Positions 18,399 through 28,171 of a stretch of 38,489 bases of DNA are shown piece after piece (within the stretch, counting starts at the first letter, position 1; every line of letters begins with the position of its first letter). The translations under genes and the position numbers were made by a program. This DNA comes from Pantoea stewartii subsp. stewartii. Lineage in GTDB: Bacteria; Pseudomonadota; Gammaproteobacteria; Enterobacterales; Enterobacteriaceae. Where the stretch lies: positions 1 to 38,489 of the forward strand of contig NZ_VZPF01000050.1 in the NCBI RefSeq assembly GCF_008801695.1. Reading direction: 5' to 3'. The notes beneath the pieces were generated by a model that did no database searches, was not told where the DNA came from, and was given only the letters and a program-made list of their open reading frames with translations.

Positions 18399-18506
18399 CA
18401 TAACAACCTTTTCATCAATCGCTAACCCGGAAAAAGCGATGCGTGAACAATTCGCCTAAAAATTAATCAAATAGCGACAGGTCCGTTGCCAGAAAGCATA
18501 TTACAG

Positions 18507-18539
18507 AAAAAAGCCCGCGACTTTTCAGGCGCGGGCTTT
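18507..18539 (-). terminator. Terminator downstream of tig
   Basis: AAAGCCCGCG / CGCGGGCTTT stem (10 bp) with a 10-nt loop. On the minus strand it runs into TTTTTT. It begins about 25 nt past the tig stop. Confidence 0.9.
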
Positions 18540-18562
18540 AGCACAAGGGGTTAAACGGACGA

Positions 18563-19867
18563 TCAGGCCTGAGCGGTCTGATTCATCAGTTCCTGGAAGT
18601 TAGTTTCTTTTTCAGAAACTTTGGCTTTCGCCAGCACAGCTTCAACCGCCTGCTCTTCCAGCGCCACATTGCGCATGTTGTTCATCAGCTCGTTATTTTT
18701 GCTGTAGAACTCGATCACTTCCTGCGGATCTTCGTAAGCAGACGCCATTTCTTCGATCAGCACTTTAACGCGATCTTCATCGGCTTTCAGCTCGTGCGTG
18801 CGAATCACTTCGCCCAGCAGCAGACCGACCACAACGCGACGCTTCGCCTGCTCTTCGAACAGTTCGCGTGGCAGTTCCAGCGCTTGCTTCTCGTTACCAC
18901 CAAAGCGTTGTGCAGCCTGACGACGCAGAACGTCGATTTCGCTGTCGATCAGCGCAGCAGGCACATCAATAGGGTTCGCTTCAACCAGACCGTCGATAGC
19001 CTGTGTCTTCACGCGGTTACGAATCGCGCCTTTCAGCTCACGTTCCATGTTCTTACGCACTTCCGCACGCAGGCCCGCAACCGAACCATCTTCCACGCCG
19101 AAACGCTTGATGAATTCTTCGGTCAGTTCTGGCAGTTCGCGCGTTTCCACTTTCTTCAGCACGATCTCGAACTTCGCGTCTTTCCCTTTCAGGTTTTCCG
19201 CGTGGTAGTCGTCAGGGAATTTCACGTCGATAGTGAAGGTTTCGCCTGCTTTGTGACCCACAACGCCTTCTTCAAAGCCTGGGATCATACGGCCCTGGCC
19301 CATGGCCAGAACGAAGTCAGATGCTTTACCGCCTTCGAATTCTTCGCCGTCAACAGAACCGGTGAAATCGAGGGTAGCGCGGTCTTCAGCACCCGCTGCA
19401 GCGTCGGTTTCAATCCAGTTAGCCTGCTGCTTGCGCAGCGTTTCCAGCATGGTATCGACATCGGCATCGGTCACTTCGACCTGAGGCTTTTCAACTTCGA
19501 TGTTTTCCAGGCCTTTCAGCTCAACTTCTGGATACACTTCGAACTCAACCGCATAGGTGAAGTCCTGACCTTCTTTGTATTCGCCTGGCACATAGTTAGG
19601 CGCGCCAGCCGGATTGATCTTCTCTTTGATGATGGCGTCAACAAAGTTACGCGTCATCAGATCGCCCAGCACGTCCTGGCGCACAGCAGCACCGTAGCGC
19701 TGCGCGACGATGTTCATGGGCACTTTGCCTTTACGGAAACCATCGATACGGACTTTCTTCGCCACATCCACCAGTTCTTTTTTAACGGCGCTTTCGATAC
19801 TGTCAGCTGCGACAGTAATCGTAATGCGACGGCCCAGGCCCTGAGTGGTTTCTACAGAAACTTGCAT
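18563..19867 (-). CDS. tig: Trigger factor, ribosome-bound chaperone
   Basis: 434-aa chaperone with peptidyl-prolyl isomerase activity that docks at the ribosomal tunnel exit. The N-terminal ribosome-binding domain has the signature [10 protein letters not shown] near residue 45. The FKBP-like PPIase domain covers about 150-245 ([24 protein letters not shown] ... [13 protein letters not shown]). The rest is the helical C-terminal substrate cradle. Length is close to E. coli (432 aa). A vegetative promoter is visible at 20021-20049, and the order tig-clpP-clpX-lon is conserved. Confidence 0.97.
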   Translation of the reverse strand: MQVSVETTQGLGRRITITVAADSIESAVKKELVDVAKKVRIDGFRKGKVPMNIVAQRYGAAVRQDVLGDLMTRNFVDAIIKEKINPAGAPNYVPGEYKEGQDFTYAVEFEVYPEVELKGLENIEVEKPQVEVTDADVDTMLETLRKQQANWIETDAAAGAEDRATLDFTGSVDGEEFEGGKASDFVLAMGQGRMIPGFEEGVVGHKAGETFTIDVKFPDDYHAENLKGKDAKFEIVLKKVETRELPELTEEFIKRFGVEDGSVAGLRAEVRKNMERELKGAIRNRVKTQAIDGLVEANPIDVPAALIDSEIDVLRRQAAQRFGGNEKQALELPRELFEEQAKRRVVVGLLLGEVIRTHELKADEDRVKVLIEEMASAYEDPQEVIEFYSKNNELMNNMRNVALEEQAVEAVLAKAKVSEKETNFQELMNQTAQA

Positions 19868-20020
19868 CTTGTTACCTCAAAAAATCACGTGCTCGGTCAA
19901 CTTCAGACACCACACATTAATTAATGCGCCGTATCTAACAACCGGGACGGCTTCCGTGAAGAGAACCTGATCCCTGTTACCAGAAGCGTCCCGAAGACAT
20001 TCCGGAAAAATAGACGCAGC

Positions 20021-20049
20021 ATTATAGCGGCATCACTGAGATGAGTCGA
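20021..20049 (-). promoter_or_regulatory. Sigma-70 promoter of tig
   Basis: On the minus strand, -35 TCGACT (4 of 6), 17-bp spacer, -10 TATAAT (perfect), about 150 bp before the tig start. Confidence 0.65.
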
Positions 20050-20125
20050 GGACGCTAAGTCACCACTTTTCAGGGAGTTTGCTGCTTTTTTGAGCCAGGT
20101 AACGCGTTTAGCAAGGATAAAACAC

Positions 20126-20147
20126 AAAAACGGCCCGCAGGCCGTTT
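20126..20147 (-). terminator. Terminator downstream of bolA
   Basis: AAACGGCC-TGCG-GGCCGTTT on the minus strand followed by TT, an 8-bp perfect stem with a T-run, 15 nt past the bolA stop. Confidence 0.88.
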
Positions 20148-20161
20148 AAAAAGAGGGAATG

Positions 20162-20476
20162 TTATGCGAGTGTGCCCGCGCCGCGACAGTTCGGCGAAGC
20201 GAGTACCGTATCCTGCAATCCTTCCCACTCTTTCAGGGTATAAGTATGCAAGGCCAGTGCGTGAACACTTCCCGCCAGCTCAGCACTGAGTTCACCATAA
20301 ATTGCGCGATGGCGGGCGAGAAAACGCTGACCGGTAAAAACGTCGCTGACAATCACCACTTTGAAATGGCTTTCAGAACCGGCAGGCACATTGTGTCGGT
20401 AGCTTTCATCATGCACTTCCAGATGAGCCGGCTCAAAAGCCAGGCGCAGCTTCTCTTCTATCTGTTCTCGAATCAT
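20162..20476 (-). CDS. bolA: Transcriptional regulator / morphogene BolA
   Basis: 104-aa class II KH-like protein that affects cell shape and biofilm in stationary phase and binds monothiol glutaredoxin. The conserved stretch [25 protein letters not shown] and the metal-ligand histidine region [10 protein letters not shown] are intact, as is the C-terminal [18 protein letters not shown]. It matches E. coli BolA (105 aa) over its length. It is divergent from yajG across a 265-bp gap. Confidence 0.95.
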   Translation of the reverse strand: MIREQIEEKLRLAFEPAHLEVHDESYRHNVPAGSESHFKVVIVSDVFTGQRFLARHRAIYGELSAELAGSVHALALHTYTLKEWEGLQDTVLASPNCRGAGTLA

Positions 20477-20686
20477 GGTTTTACCCTCAATGGCGAGCGC
20501 TGTGCCCCATCTGTTTAAATATTAGTCCGTTTTTGGCTGCGCAACGCGACAGCGGACGTAATATTATCACTCCGTCGCCCTCTTCGCTTGTGCCTTGTCA
20601 GGCGGGGAATATGAAAAGGTAGAGAGCAAGAAAAAGCGCCTTGCGCGGTTTACCTTGTGGCAAAGGCTTTATTCACTGCACCGCTT

Positions 20687-20695
20687 TGCTATGAT
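20687..20695 (+). promoter_or_regulatory. Extended -10 promoter of yajG-ampG
   Basis: TGCTATGAT is an extended -10 element (TGn plus TATGAT), about 47 bp upstream of the yajG start. The -35 region (20667-20672) is poor, as expected for extended -10 promoters. Confidence 0.45.
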
Positions 20696-20741
20696 GGCCG
20701 CAGTTTTTGCACACCAACCCATGACACTAACGAGAAAGCGT

Positions 20742-21320
20742 ATGTTGAAAAAACTGTTATTCCCGCTGCTGGCTGCTTTTATCCTGGCCGGTTGCGCTTC
20801 CAGCAACAACACATTGACCATTCAACCTAAGATTCAGCTGCCACAGCGCGATCCGAGCCTGATGGGCATTACGGTGAGTATCAACGGCGCCGATCAGCGT
20901 CGCGATCAGGCGCTGGCAAAAGTTAATCGCGATGGACAACTGGTCAGCCTGACCCCGTCGCGCGATCTGCGTTTCTTACTCCAGGAAGTGCTGGAGAAAC
21001 AAATGACAGCGCGCGGCTATATGGTCGGTCCTAATGGCGCGGTTGATCTGCAAATCATCGTCAATAATCTGTATGCCGACGTCACCCAGGGTGATGTGCG
21101 TTACAGCATTACCACCAAGGCGGATATCTCTATCGTGGCGACCGCGAAAAATGGCAATAAACAGATTAAAAATTACCGCCAGACCTACAGCGTAGAAGGG
21201 GCTTTCAGCGCCACCAATCAGAAAATCACCAATGCGGTGAATTCTACGCTGAGCGACGTGATCGCCGATATGGCGCAGGACACCAGCGTCAACGACTTCA
21301 TCAAACAAAACGCCCGTTAA
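20742..21320 (+). CDS. yajG: YajG lipoprotein
   Basis: 192-aa lipoprotein precursor, the same length as E. coli YajG. MLKKLLFPLLAAFILAGC is a lipoprotein signal with lipobox LAGC, and the mature Cys is residue 18. The conserved core is DPSLMGITVSINGADQR, DLRFLLQEVLEKQMTARGYMVGPNGAVDLQI and IADMAQDTSVNDFIKQNAR. The frame opens earlier (20595), but only the ATG at 20742 gives the signal peptide. It lies 46 bp before ampG and is likely co-transcribed. Biochemical function is unknown. Confidence 0.93.
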   Translation: MLKKLLFPLLAAFILAGCASSNNTLTIQPKIQLPQRDPSLMGITVSINGADQRRDQALAKVNRDGQLVSLTPSRDLRFLLQEVLEKQMTARGYMVGPNGAVDLQIIVNNLYADVTQGDVRYSITTKADISIVATAKNGNKQIKNYRQTYSVEGAFSATNQKITNAVNSTLSDVIADMAQDTSVNDFIKQNAR

Positions 21321-21366
21321 TCAGGTCTTTTGCCCGGCACCCGGCCGGGCACTTTTCAAGGTCAGT

Positions 21367-22839
21367 ATGAATCACTACTTCCGTGTCTTCCGCCAAAAAA
21401 ATGCAGCCATTTTACTCCTTCTGGGATTCGCATCAGGTTTGCCTCTGGCCTTAACCAGCGGGACGCTGCAGGCGTGGATGACGGTTGATAATATCGATTT
21501 GAAAACCATCGGATTCTTTTCACTGGTGGGCCAGGCCTATGTGTTTAAGTTTCTCTGGTCCCCCATGATGGATCGCTTCACGCCGCCGCTTCTCGGTCGG
21601 CGCAGAGGCTGGTTGCTCATTACGCAACTGGCACTGGTGGCCAGCATTGTGGCAATGGGCTTTTTGCAGCCCAGCCGGGATTTAACCCTGATGGCGGCAC
21701 TGGCGGTACTGATTGCATTCTGTTCTGCGTCACAGGATATCGTCTTCGATGCCTGGAAAACGGATGTGTTGCCGCCGGAAGAACGCGGAAGTGGCGCTGC
21801 CATCACGGTGTTAGGCTATCGCCTGGCAATGTTGATATCGGGCGGTCTGGCGCTGTGGCTGGCCGATCGCTATCTCGGCTGGGAGGCGACTTACTGGCTC
21901 ATGGCCCTGCTCCTGCTGCCCTGCCTTATCGCAACCTGTCTTGCCAAAGAGCCGGACAACGCGCAGGCCGCGCCGCGTACGCTACGTCAGGCGGTTGTCG
22001 ATCCTCTGCACGATTTTTTTAATCGCAACAACGCCTGGCTGCTGATCACGCTCATCATTCTTTACAAGCTCGGCGATGCATTTGCCGCCTCTCTCACCAC
22101 CACCTTTTTGATTCGCGGCGTGGGATTTAATCCGGGCGACGTCGGGCTGGTAAACAAAACGCTGGGCTTGCTGGCGACCATCATTGGCGCGCTTTATGGC
22201 GGCATGCTGATGCAGCGCCTGAGCCTGTTTCGCGCGTTAATGATTTTTGGCCTGCTCCAGGCGGTGTCGAATTTCGGCTACTGGCTGCTGGCGGTCACCG
22301 ACAAACACCTCTGGAGCATGGCGAGCGCGGTCTTTATTGAGAACCTGTGTGGCGGAATGGGAACCGCTGCGTTTGTCGCGCTGCTGATGACGCTGTGTAA
22401 TAAGTCCTTCTCGGCGACGCAGTTCGCCCTGCTGTCTGCGCTTTCAGCGGTAGGCCGGGTTTACGTGGGACCTGCAGCCGGTTATCTGGTCGAGATCTGG
22501 GGCTGGCCAACGTTCTACGCCTTTACCGTTTTCGCCGGTCTGCCGGGCCTGGCCCTGCTGGCTTTTTGTCGCGGTACACTGGACTTTACCCAAAAAACCG
22601 GCCAGTTTTTGCCGCGCCGCTATTTTTCCACAGGCTACCGTTGGACGAAACGGCTGTTTGCAGGCGGATGCGGGTTACTGGCGCTATGGCTGCTGTCGCT
22701 GGCGCTGAATGCAACGGGTATGCTCACGCTTTCGGCGTGGCTGGCTCCGCTGTTTGAAGCCGGTATGGCGCTGGCGCTTTGCGGTGTGCTGTCCGGTGTG
22801 GTGCTGGATTATCGCGCATTGAGAAAGGCCGGGAATTGA
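21367..22839 (+). CDS. ampG: Muropeptide permease AmpG
   Basis: 490-aa inner-membrane transporter of the major facilitator superfamily that imports GlcNAc-anhydroMurNAc peptides released during peptidoglycan turnover. These feed recycling and, where ampC/ampR exist, beta-lactamase induction. About 12-14 hydrophobic helices are apparent. N-terminal landmarks NAAILLLLGFASGLPLALTSGTLQAWM and KFLWSPMMDRFTPPLLGRRRGW match E. coli AmpG (491 aa). It is downstream of yajG in the conserved order. Confidence 0.95.
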   Translation: MNHYFRVFRQKNAAILLLLGFASGLPLALTSGTLQAWMTVDNIDLKTIGFFSLVGQAYVFKFLWSPMMDRFTPPLLGRRRGWLLITQLALVASIVAMGFLQPSRDLTLMAALAVLIAFCSASQDIVFDAWKTDVLPPEERGSGAAITVLGYRLAMLISGGLALWLADRYLGWEATYWLMALLLLPCLIATCLAKEPDNAQAAPRTLRQAVVDPLHDFFNRNNAWLLITLIILYKLGDAFAASLTTTFLIRGVGFNPGDVGLVNKTLGLLATIIGALYGGMLMQRLSLFRALMIFGLLQAVSNFGYWLLAVTDKHLWSMASAVFIENLCGGMGTAAFVALLMTLCNKSFSATQFALLSALSAVGRVYVGPAAGYLVEIWGWPTFYAFTVFAGLPGLALLAFCRGTLDFTQKTGQFLPRRYFSTGYRWTKRLFAGGCGLLALWLLSLALNATGMLTLSAWLAPLFEAGMALALCGVLSGVVLDYRALRKAGN

Positions 22840-23155
22840 CCTTTTGCCTCATAATCGCACAGTCGCAGGTGCCATTTCAGCCAATTGGTTAAGCGCACCT
22901 AATTTGTCTTTGCGTGTCAATTTACAAAAAATATTTTTATCATGTGCGCGCTTCGGGCAAGATATTTAAATCCGGTACGCAATTAATTAAGTTAAAAATT
23001 AGAGAAAAAATGATGCAATATTGTTAAATAATTGGGTATTAAAAGTCAGGGTTATTCCTTTCCTACTTTTGTTTAACCCCGCATCCATCTCTTTTTGTTA
23101 TATTACTGCCAACTGCTTGTCCACGTTAATAATTTGTCACCGAGAACAACATCTG

Positions 23156-23179
23156 TGACACCCTTAGCAAAAGGTGTCA
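23156..23179. promoter_or_regulatory. Inverted repeat upstream of the cyo promoter
   Basis: TGACACC-N10-GGTGTCA is a perfect 7-bp dyad about 30 bp upstream of the -35. A further TGACAC half-site lies at 23189-23194. It has the look of an operator. No known regulator is assigned. Confidence 0.5.
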
Positions 23180-23207
23180 ACATGGTTCTGACACATCCTT
23201 AAGCTGG

Positions 23208-23236
23208 TTTACACTGCATAAACCTTCCCGTAAAAT
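23208..23236 (+). promoter_or_regulatory. Sigma-70 promoter of cyoABCDE
   Basis: -35 TTTACA (5 of 6), exact 17-bp spacer, -10 TAAAAT (5 of 6), 49 bp before the cyoA start. Confidence 0.75.
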
Positions 23237-23285
23237 GCGCGCACACTTAAACGACAATAGAGCCCTTTGTCATTGAGGTCGTTAA

Positions 23286-24212
23286 ATGAGACTCAGTAAA
23301 TACAATAAAAGTTTAGGGATTTTGTCATTAATCGCAGGCACTTTATTAATGAGTGGCTGCGATAATGCATTGTTAAATCCCAAAGGACAGATTGCGCTGG
23401 AGCAACGTTCGCTGATACTGACCGCTTTTGGTCTGATGATGATCGTCGTGATTCCTGCAGTCTTAATGGCCGTCGTGTTTGCCTGGAAATATCGGGCGTC
23501 GAACACGAATGCTAAGTACAGTCCTAACTGGTCACACTCCAATAAAGTGGAAGCTGTGGTCTGGACCATTCCGATCCTGATCATCGTTTTCCTTGGAATA
23601 CTGACCTGGAAATCAACCCATGCGCTGGAGCCAAGCAAACCCCTGGCCTCTGACGTGAAACCGGTTGAAATTGACGTCGTTGCTCTGGACTGGAAATGGT
23701 TATTCATTTATCCAGAACAAGGTATTGCGACAGTTAACCAGATTGCCTTCCCGGCAAACACCCCGGTTAACTTCAAAATCACCTCCAACTCCGTCATGAA
23801 CTCCTTCTTTATTCCTACGCTCGGTAGCCAGATCTACGCGATGGCGGGCATGCAGACCAAACTGCACCTGATTGCAAACGAGCCAGGAACTTTCGACGGT
23901 ATTTCCGCCAACTTCAGTGGTCGCGGTTTCTCTGGCATGAAGTTCAAAGCCATTGCAACCAAAGACGATGCGGAGTTCCAGCAGTGGGTTGCCAAAGTAA
24001 AAGCGGCACCTAACACGCTGATGACGATGGATGATTTCGAGAAAGTGGCTGTGCCAAGCGAAAATCACCCGGTGGAATATTTCTCTTCAGCTAATCCTGA
24101 ACTGTTCTTGCAGGTCATTAACAAGTTCATGAATAGCCACGGGAAAATGGACATGTCTGAACACAAAGGCATGGACATGAGTCACACCGCTACCGCGGGA
24201 GCCGAGGAATAA
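23286..24212 (+). CDS. cyoA: Cytochrome bo3 ubiquinol oxidase subunit II
   Basis: 308-aa lipoprotein subunit of the proton-pumping quinol oxidase. The signal peptide ends in lipobox MSGC (Cys25). Two transmembrane helices follow (about 40-65 and 85-110), then a periplasmic cupredoxin-fold domain lacking the CuA ligands, as expected for a quinol oxidase ([24 protein letters not shown]). The C-terminus is rich in Met and His. First gene of cyoABCDE; the operon promoter is just upstream. Confidence 0.97.
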   Translation: MRLSKYNKSLGILSLIAGTLLMSGCDNALLNPKGQIALEQRSLILTAFGLMMIVVIPAVLMAVVFAWKYRASNTNAKYSPNWSHSNKVEAVVWTIPILIIVFLGILTWKSTHALEPSKPLASDVKPVEIDVVALDWKWLFIYPEQGIATVNQIAFPANTPVNFKITSNSVMNSFFIPTLGSQIYAMAGMQTKLHLIANEPGTFDGISANFSGRGFSGMKFKAIATKDDAEFQQWVAKVKAAPNTLMTMDDFEKVAVPSENHPVEYFSSANPELFLQVINKFMNSHGKMDMSEHKGMDMSHTATAGAEE

Positions 24213-24216
24213 TACG

Positions 24217-26199
24217 ATGTTCGGAAAATTAACTCTGGATGCAGTGCCCTACCATGAACCGATTATCATGGTTACGGTTGCCGGCATCATCATTGCAGGT
24301 CTGGCGATCGTCTCTGCCATCACCTACTTTGGTAAGTGGAAATATCTGTGGTCTGAATGGCTGACGTCAATCGACCATAAAAAACTGGGTATCATGTATA
24401 TCATCATGGCGTTCGTCATGCTGCTGCGCGGCTTTGCTGACGCCGTGATGATGCGTACCCAACAGGTTCTGGCTTCCTCCGGGGAAGCAGGCATATTGCC
24501 CCCTCATCACTACGACCAGATCTTTACCGCTCACGGCGTAATCATGATCTTCTTCGTGGCGATGCCATTCGTGGTGGGCCTGATGAACATTGCCGTACCG
24601 TTGCAAATCGGTGCGCGTGACGTTGCCTTCCCGTTCCTGAACAACCTGAGCTTCTGGTTTACCGCAATCGGTGTGATTCTGGTTAACCTGTCTCTGGGTG
24701 TCGGCGAATTCGCGCAAACTGGCTGGCTGGCCTATCCACCGCTGTCGGGGGCAGAATACAGTCCCGGCGTGGGGGTGGATTACTGGATCTGGAGTCTCCA
24801 GCTTTCCGGTATTGGTACAACCCTGACCGGTATTAACTTCTTCGTGACCATTCTGAAGATGCGTGCGCCGGGCATGGACCTGTTCAAAATGCCCGTCTTT
24901 ACCTGGGCTGCGCTGTGCACCAACGTCCTGATCATCGCTGCGTTCCCGGTTCTGACCGTGACTCTGGCGCTGTTGACACTTGATCGTTACCTCGACTTCC
25001 ATTTCTTTACTAATGATATGGGCGGTAACATGATGATGTACGTCAACCTGATCTGGGTCTGGGGTCACCCAGAGGTGTACATTCTTGTTCTGCCGGTGTT
25101 TGGTGTCTTCTCCGAAGTCACGGCCACCTTCTCGAAAAAACGTCTGTTTGGTTATACCTCACTGGTCTGGGCGACCATCGCCATTACCGTGTTGTCGTTC
25201 ATCGTCTGGCTGCACCACTTCTTCACCATGGGTGCCGGTGCCAACGTTAACGCCTTCTTCGGTATCATGACGATGATCATCGCGATTCCGACCGGGGTTA
25301 AAATCTTTAACTGGCTGTTCACCATGTATCAGGGTCGCATTCAGATGCACTCTGCGATGCTGTGGACCGTAGGCTTCCTGGTCACCTTCTCTGTGGGTGG
25401 TATGACCGGTGTTCTGCTTGCCGTTCCGGGCGCTGACTTTGTCCTGCACAACAGTCTGTTCCTGATTGCGCACTTCCATAACGTGATTATCGGTGGTGTG
25501 GTATTCGGTTGTATGGCGGGTGTGACCTACTGGTTCCCGAAAGCCTTCGGCTTTACCCTGAACGAAACCTGGGGCAAACGTGCTTTCTGGTTCTGGATCA
25601 TCGGCTTCTTCGTTGCCTTTATGCCGCTGTACGCACTGGGCTTCATGGGAATGACCCGTCGTCTGAGCCAGGATATCGATCCTCAGTTCCACTCTCTGCT
25701 GGTTGTTGCAGCGGTAGGTGCGGGTCTGATTGCCTGCGGTATTATTTGTCAGCTGATCATGTTCTACGTGTCTGTACGTGACCGCGACCAGAACCGTGAC
25801 CTGACTGGCGATCCGTGGGGTGGCCGTACGCTGGAGTGGGCAACCTCTTCACCACCGCCGTTCTATAACTTTGCTGTTATCCCGCATGTGCATGAGCGTG
25901 ACGCTTTCTGGGAAATGAAAGAGAAAGGCGAAGCGTACAAGCAGCCGGCTAAATATGAAGAAATTCATATGCCGAAAAACAGCGGTGCTGCGATTGTTAT
26001 TGCCGCGTTTGCGACCATCTTCGGTTTTGCGATGATCTGGCATATCTGGTGGCTGGCAGGTCTTACTTTCCTCGGCATGATCGTAAGCTGGATCGTGAAG
26101 AGCTTCGACGAAGACGTGGACTACTACGTTCCTGTTGCCAAAGTAGAGAAGATTGAAAAGCAGCACTTTGACGAAATCAGCAAAGCAGGTCTGAAATAA
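24217..26199 (+). CDS. cyoB: Cytochrome bo3 ubiquinol oxidase subunit I
   Basis: 660-aa catalytic subunit with 15 expected membrane helices, carrying haem b, haem o3 and CuB. Metal ligands are visible: low-spin haem His in [11 protein letters not shown], CuB His and the cross-linked Tyr in [12 protein letters not shown], the His-His pair in [10 protein letters not shown], and the two haem His in [11 protein letters not shown]. The proton-pump helices are intact. It begins 4 bp after the cyoA stop, and its stop overlaps the cyoC start by one base. Confidence 0.98.
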   Translation: MFGKLTLDAVPYHEPIIMVTVAGIIIAGLAIVSAITYFGKWKYLWSEWLTSIDHKKLGIMYIIMAFVMLLRGFADAVMMRTQQVLASSGEAGILPPHHYDQIFTAHGVIMIFFVAMPFVVGLMNIAVPLQIGARDVAFPFLNNLSFWFTAIGVILVNLSLGVGEFAQTGWLAYPPLSGAEYSPGVGVDYWIWSLQLSGIGTTLTGINFFVTILKMRAPGMDLFKMPVFTWAALCTNVLIIAAFPVLTVTLALLTLDRYLDFHFFTNDMGGNMMMYVNLIWVWGHPEVYILVLPVFGVFSEVTATFSKKRLFGYTSLVWATIAITVLSFIVWLHHFFTMGAGANVNAFFGIMTMIIAIPTGVKIFNWLFTMYQGRIQMHSAMLWTVGFLVTFSVGGMTGVLLAVPGADFVLHNSLFLIAHFHNVIIGGVVFGCMAGVTYWFPKAFGFTLNETWGKRAFWFWIIGFFVAFMPLYALGFMGMTRRLSQDIDPQFHSLLVVAAVGAGLIACGIICQLIMFYVSVRDRDQNRDLTGDPWGGRTLEWATSSPPPFYNFAVIPHVHERDAFWEMKEKGEAYKQPAKYEEIHMPKNSGAAIVIAAFATIFGFAMIWHIWWLAGLTFLGMIVSWIVKSFDEDVDYYVPVAKVEKIEKQHFDEISKAGLK

Positions 26200-26810
26200 T
26201 GTCAACTACCGTAAAACACCACCACGACGCCCATGCGGAGCATGGGCATCACGATGCAGGAGCCAATAAAGTCTTTGGCTTCTGGATCTACCTGATGAGT
26301 GACTGCATTATCTTTGCAACCCTGTTTGCGACCTATGCAGTTATGGTTAACAACACCGCCGGCGGCCCGGCAGGCAAAGATATCTTTGAACTGCCGTTCG
26401 TGCTGGTTGAAACCGCCCTGCTGTTATTAAGCTCCATCACCTACGGCATGGCTGTTATCGCCATGAACAAGGAAAATAAAGGCGCCGTTATCGGCTGGCT
26501 GGCGTTGACCTTCCTGTTTGGTGCGGGCTTTATCGGGATGGAAATCTATGAATTCCATCACCTGATTGCTGAAGGCTTCGGTCCAAACCGTAGTGGCTTC
26601 CTGTCCGGCTTCTTTACACTGGTCGGTACGCACGGTCTGCACGTGACCTCGGGTCTGATCTGGATGGCCGTGCTGATGTTCCAGATCGCGAAACGCGGTC
26701 TGAACGCCACTAACCGTACCCGTATCATGTGTCTGAGCCTGTTCTGGCACTTCCTGGACGTGGTTTGGATCTGCGTGTTTACCGTTGTTTATCTGATGGG
26801 AGCCATGTAA
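26199..26810 (+). CDS. cyoC: Cytochrome bo3 ubiquinol oxidase subunit III
   Basis: 203-aa membrane subunit with five hydrophobic helices and an unusually His-rich N-terminus ([13 protein letters not shown]). Conserved segments are [26 protein letters not shown] and [14 protein letters not shown]. The start overlaps the cyoB stop (TAATG) and its own stop overlaps the cyoD start in the same way, so the subunits are translationally coupled. Confidence 0.97.
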   Translation: MSTTVKHHHDAHAEHGHHDAGANKVFGFWIYLMSDCIIFATLFATYAVMVNNTAGGPAGKDIFELPFVLVETALLLLSSITYGMAVIAMNKENKGAVIGWLALTFLFGAGFIGMEIYEFHHLIAEGFGPNRSGFLSGFFTLVGTHGLHVTSGLIWMAVLMFQIAKRGLNATNRTRIMCLSLFWHFLDVVWICVFTVVYLMGAM

Positions 26811-27139
26811 TGAGTCATTCTGTTAACGAACATGGTGCATCACACGGTAGCGTGAAGTCTTACATGATCGGCTTCATCCTCTCTATCATCCTGACGGCAA
26901 TCCCGTTCTGGATGGTAATGGATGGTAGTGCTTCTCATGGAACCATCCTCGGCGTTGTGCTGGTCTGTGCAGTCGTTCAGGTGCTGGTTCACCTGGTTTA
27001 CTTCCTGCATCTGGACAGCAAATCTGAGGGCGGCTGGAACATGGTGGCCATTGTCTTCTCAGCAATCATTATCCTGATTGTTGTGGTTGGCTCACTGTGG
27101 ATCATGTGGAACCTCAACTACAACATGATGCCCCACTAA
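26810..27139 (+). CDS. cyoD: Cytochrome bo3 ubiquinol oxidase subunit IV
   Basis: 109-aa small membrane subunit with three hydrophobic helices, equal in length to E. coli CyoD. The C-terminal [16 protein letters not shown] is diagnostic. An open frame starts upstream inside cyoC, but the ATG overlapping the cyoC stop gives the conserved [16 protein letters not shown] start. It assists assembly of the haem-copper core. Confidence 0.96.
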   Translation: MSHSVNEHGASHGSVKSYMIGFILSIILTAIPFWMVMDGSASHGTILGVVLVCAVVQVLVHLVYFLHLDSKSEGGWNMVAIVFSAIIILIVVVGSLWIMWNLNYNMMPH

Positions 27140-27151
27140 AGAGTCTGTGTA

Positions 27152-28039
27152 ATGTTTAAGCAATACCTGCAAGTTACAAAGCCAGGAATTATTTTCGGGA
27201 ATTTAATTTCTGTGATTGGCGGATTTTTGCTGGCCTCTAAGGGCAGCATTGATTACGCCCTGTTTCTCACCTCACTGGTTGGCGTGTCGCTGGTAGTTGC
27301 GTCAGGTTGTGTCTTCAACAACGTGATTGACCGCGATATCGACATCAAGATGGAGAGAACCAGGAATCGGGTGCTGGTTAAAGGCCTTATCTCCGCGAAA
27401 GTAAGCCTGGTGTATGCCACTGTGTTGGGTATTGCTGGCTTTGCACTGCTGTATTTCGGTGCTAACCCGCTGGCCATGTGGCTGGCGGTGATGGGATTCG
27501 TGGTATACGTTGGCGTTTACAGCCTGTATATGAAGCGTCATTCGGTTTACGGTACGCTGATTGGGAGCTTGTCTGGCGCTGCGCCGCCGGTGATTGGCTA
27601 CTGTGCCGTGACCAATGAGTTTGATGCGGGCGCCCTGATCCTGCTGGCAATTTTTAGCCTGTGGCAGATGCCGCACTCCTATGCGATTGCTATCTTCCGC
27701 TTTAAGGATTACCAGGCTGCCAACATCCCGGTCTTACCGGTTGTGAAAGGTATCTCCGTGGCAAAAAATCATATTACGCTCTATATCCTGGCGTTTATGA
27801 TTGCCACGCTGATGCTGACGCTGGGTGGCTATGCAGGCTATAAATATCTGGTCGTTGCCGCTGCCGTCAGCGTCTGGTGGCTCGGCATGGCACTGTCAGG
27901 TTATAAAACCTCAAACGATCGGGTTTGGGCACGTAAGCTGTTTGTCTTCTCCATCGTCGCCATCACCGCGCTGAGCGTGATGATGTCAGTGGATTTCATG
28001 ACGCCTGCGTCAAAAGATTTGCTGACTTACGTGCGCTGA
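27152..28039 (+). CDS. cyoE: Protohaem IX farnesyltransferase (haem O synthase)
   Basis: 295-aa polytopic UbiA-family prenyltransferase that farnesylates haem b to haem o for the bo3 oxidase. The prenyl-diphosphate/Mg motif [18 protein letters not shown] and the following [28 protein letters not shown] are intact. It lies 12 bp after cyoD and is followed by a strong terminator, closing the operon. Confidence 0.97.
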   Translation: MFKQYLQVTKPGIIFGNLISVIGGFLLASKGSIDYALFLTSLVGVSLVVASGCVFNNVIDRDIDIKMERTRNRVLVKGLISAKVSLVYATVLGIAGFALLYFGANPLAMWLAVMGFVVYVGVYSLYMKRHSVYGTLIGSLSGAAPPVIGYCAVTNEFDAGALILLAIFSLWQMPHSYAIAIFRFKDYQAANIPVLPVVKGISVAKNHITLYILAFMIATLMLTLGGYAGYKYLVVAAAVSVWWLGMALSGYKTSNDRVWARKLFVFSIVAITALSVMMSVDFMTPASKDLLTYVR

Positions 28040-28062
28040 TGTGTACCAAAACAGCATGAAAC

Positions 28063-28091
28063 GGGCGCGATTTTCGCGCCCTTTCTTTTTG
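28063..28091 (+). terminator. Terminator of the cyo operon
   Basis: GGGCGCGA-TTT-TCGCGCCC followed by TTTCTTTTT, a classic intrinsic terminator 24 nt past cyoE. Confidence 0.93.
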
Positions 28092-28171
28092 TTACGACTG
28101 CTTAAGAACTATTGTTTTACCCTTCCACTCTCCCTCCCTAAAATAAATGCAGCACATCAACAGAGGTAGGA

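Larger units (their letters stand above)
22840..23285. other. 446-bp cyo upstream regulatory region
   Basis: There is no gene here. The left part (about 22920-23060) is strongly AT-rich with ArcA-like GTTAA direct repeats (for example AATTAATTAAGTTAAAAATTA with its surroundings at 22980-23001, and TGTTAAATAATTGGG near 23023). The right part holds TGACAC repeats and a sigma-70 promoter (listed separately). I see no clear ampG terminator. Confidence 0.6.

Noticed and set aside
18794..19924. 376-codon open frame on the plus strand opposite tig
   Set aside because: It is entirely antisense to trigger factor, rich in Phe, His and Arg as expected from the complement of an acidic protein's codons, and has no recognisable domain.
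24367..25068. 233-codon open frame opposite cyoB
   Set aside because: Antisense to a near-perfect cyoB. Its composition (His, Gln, Asp, Arg rich, no hydrophobic core) is typical of a shadow frame.
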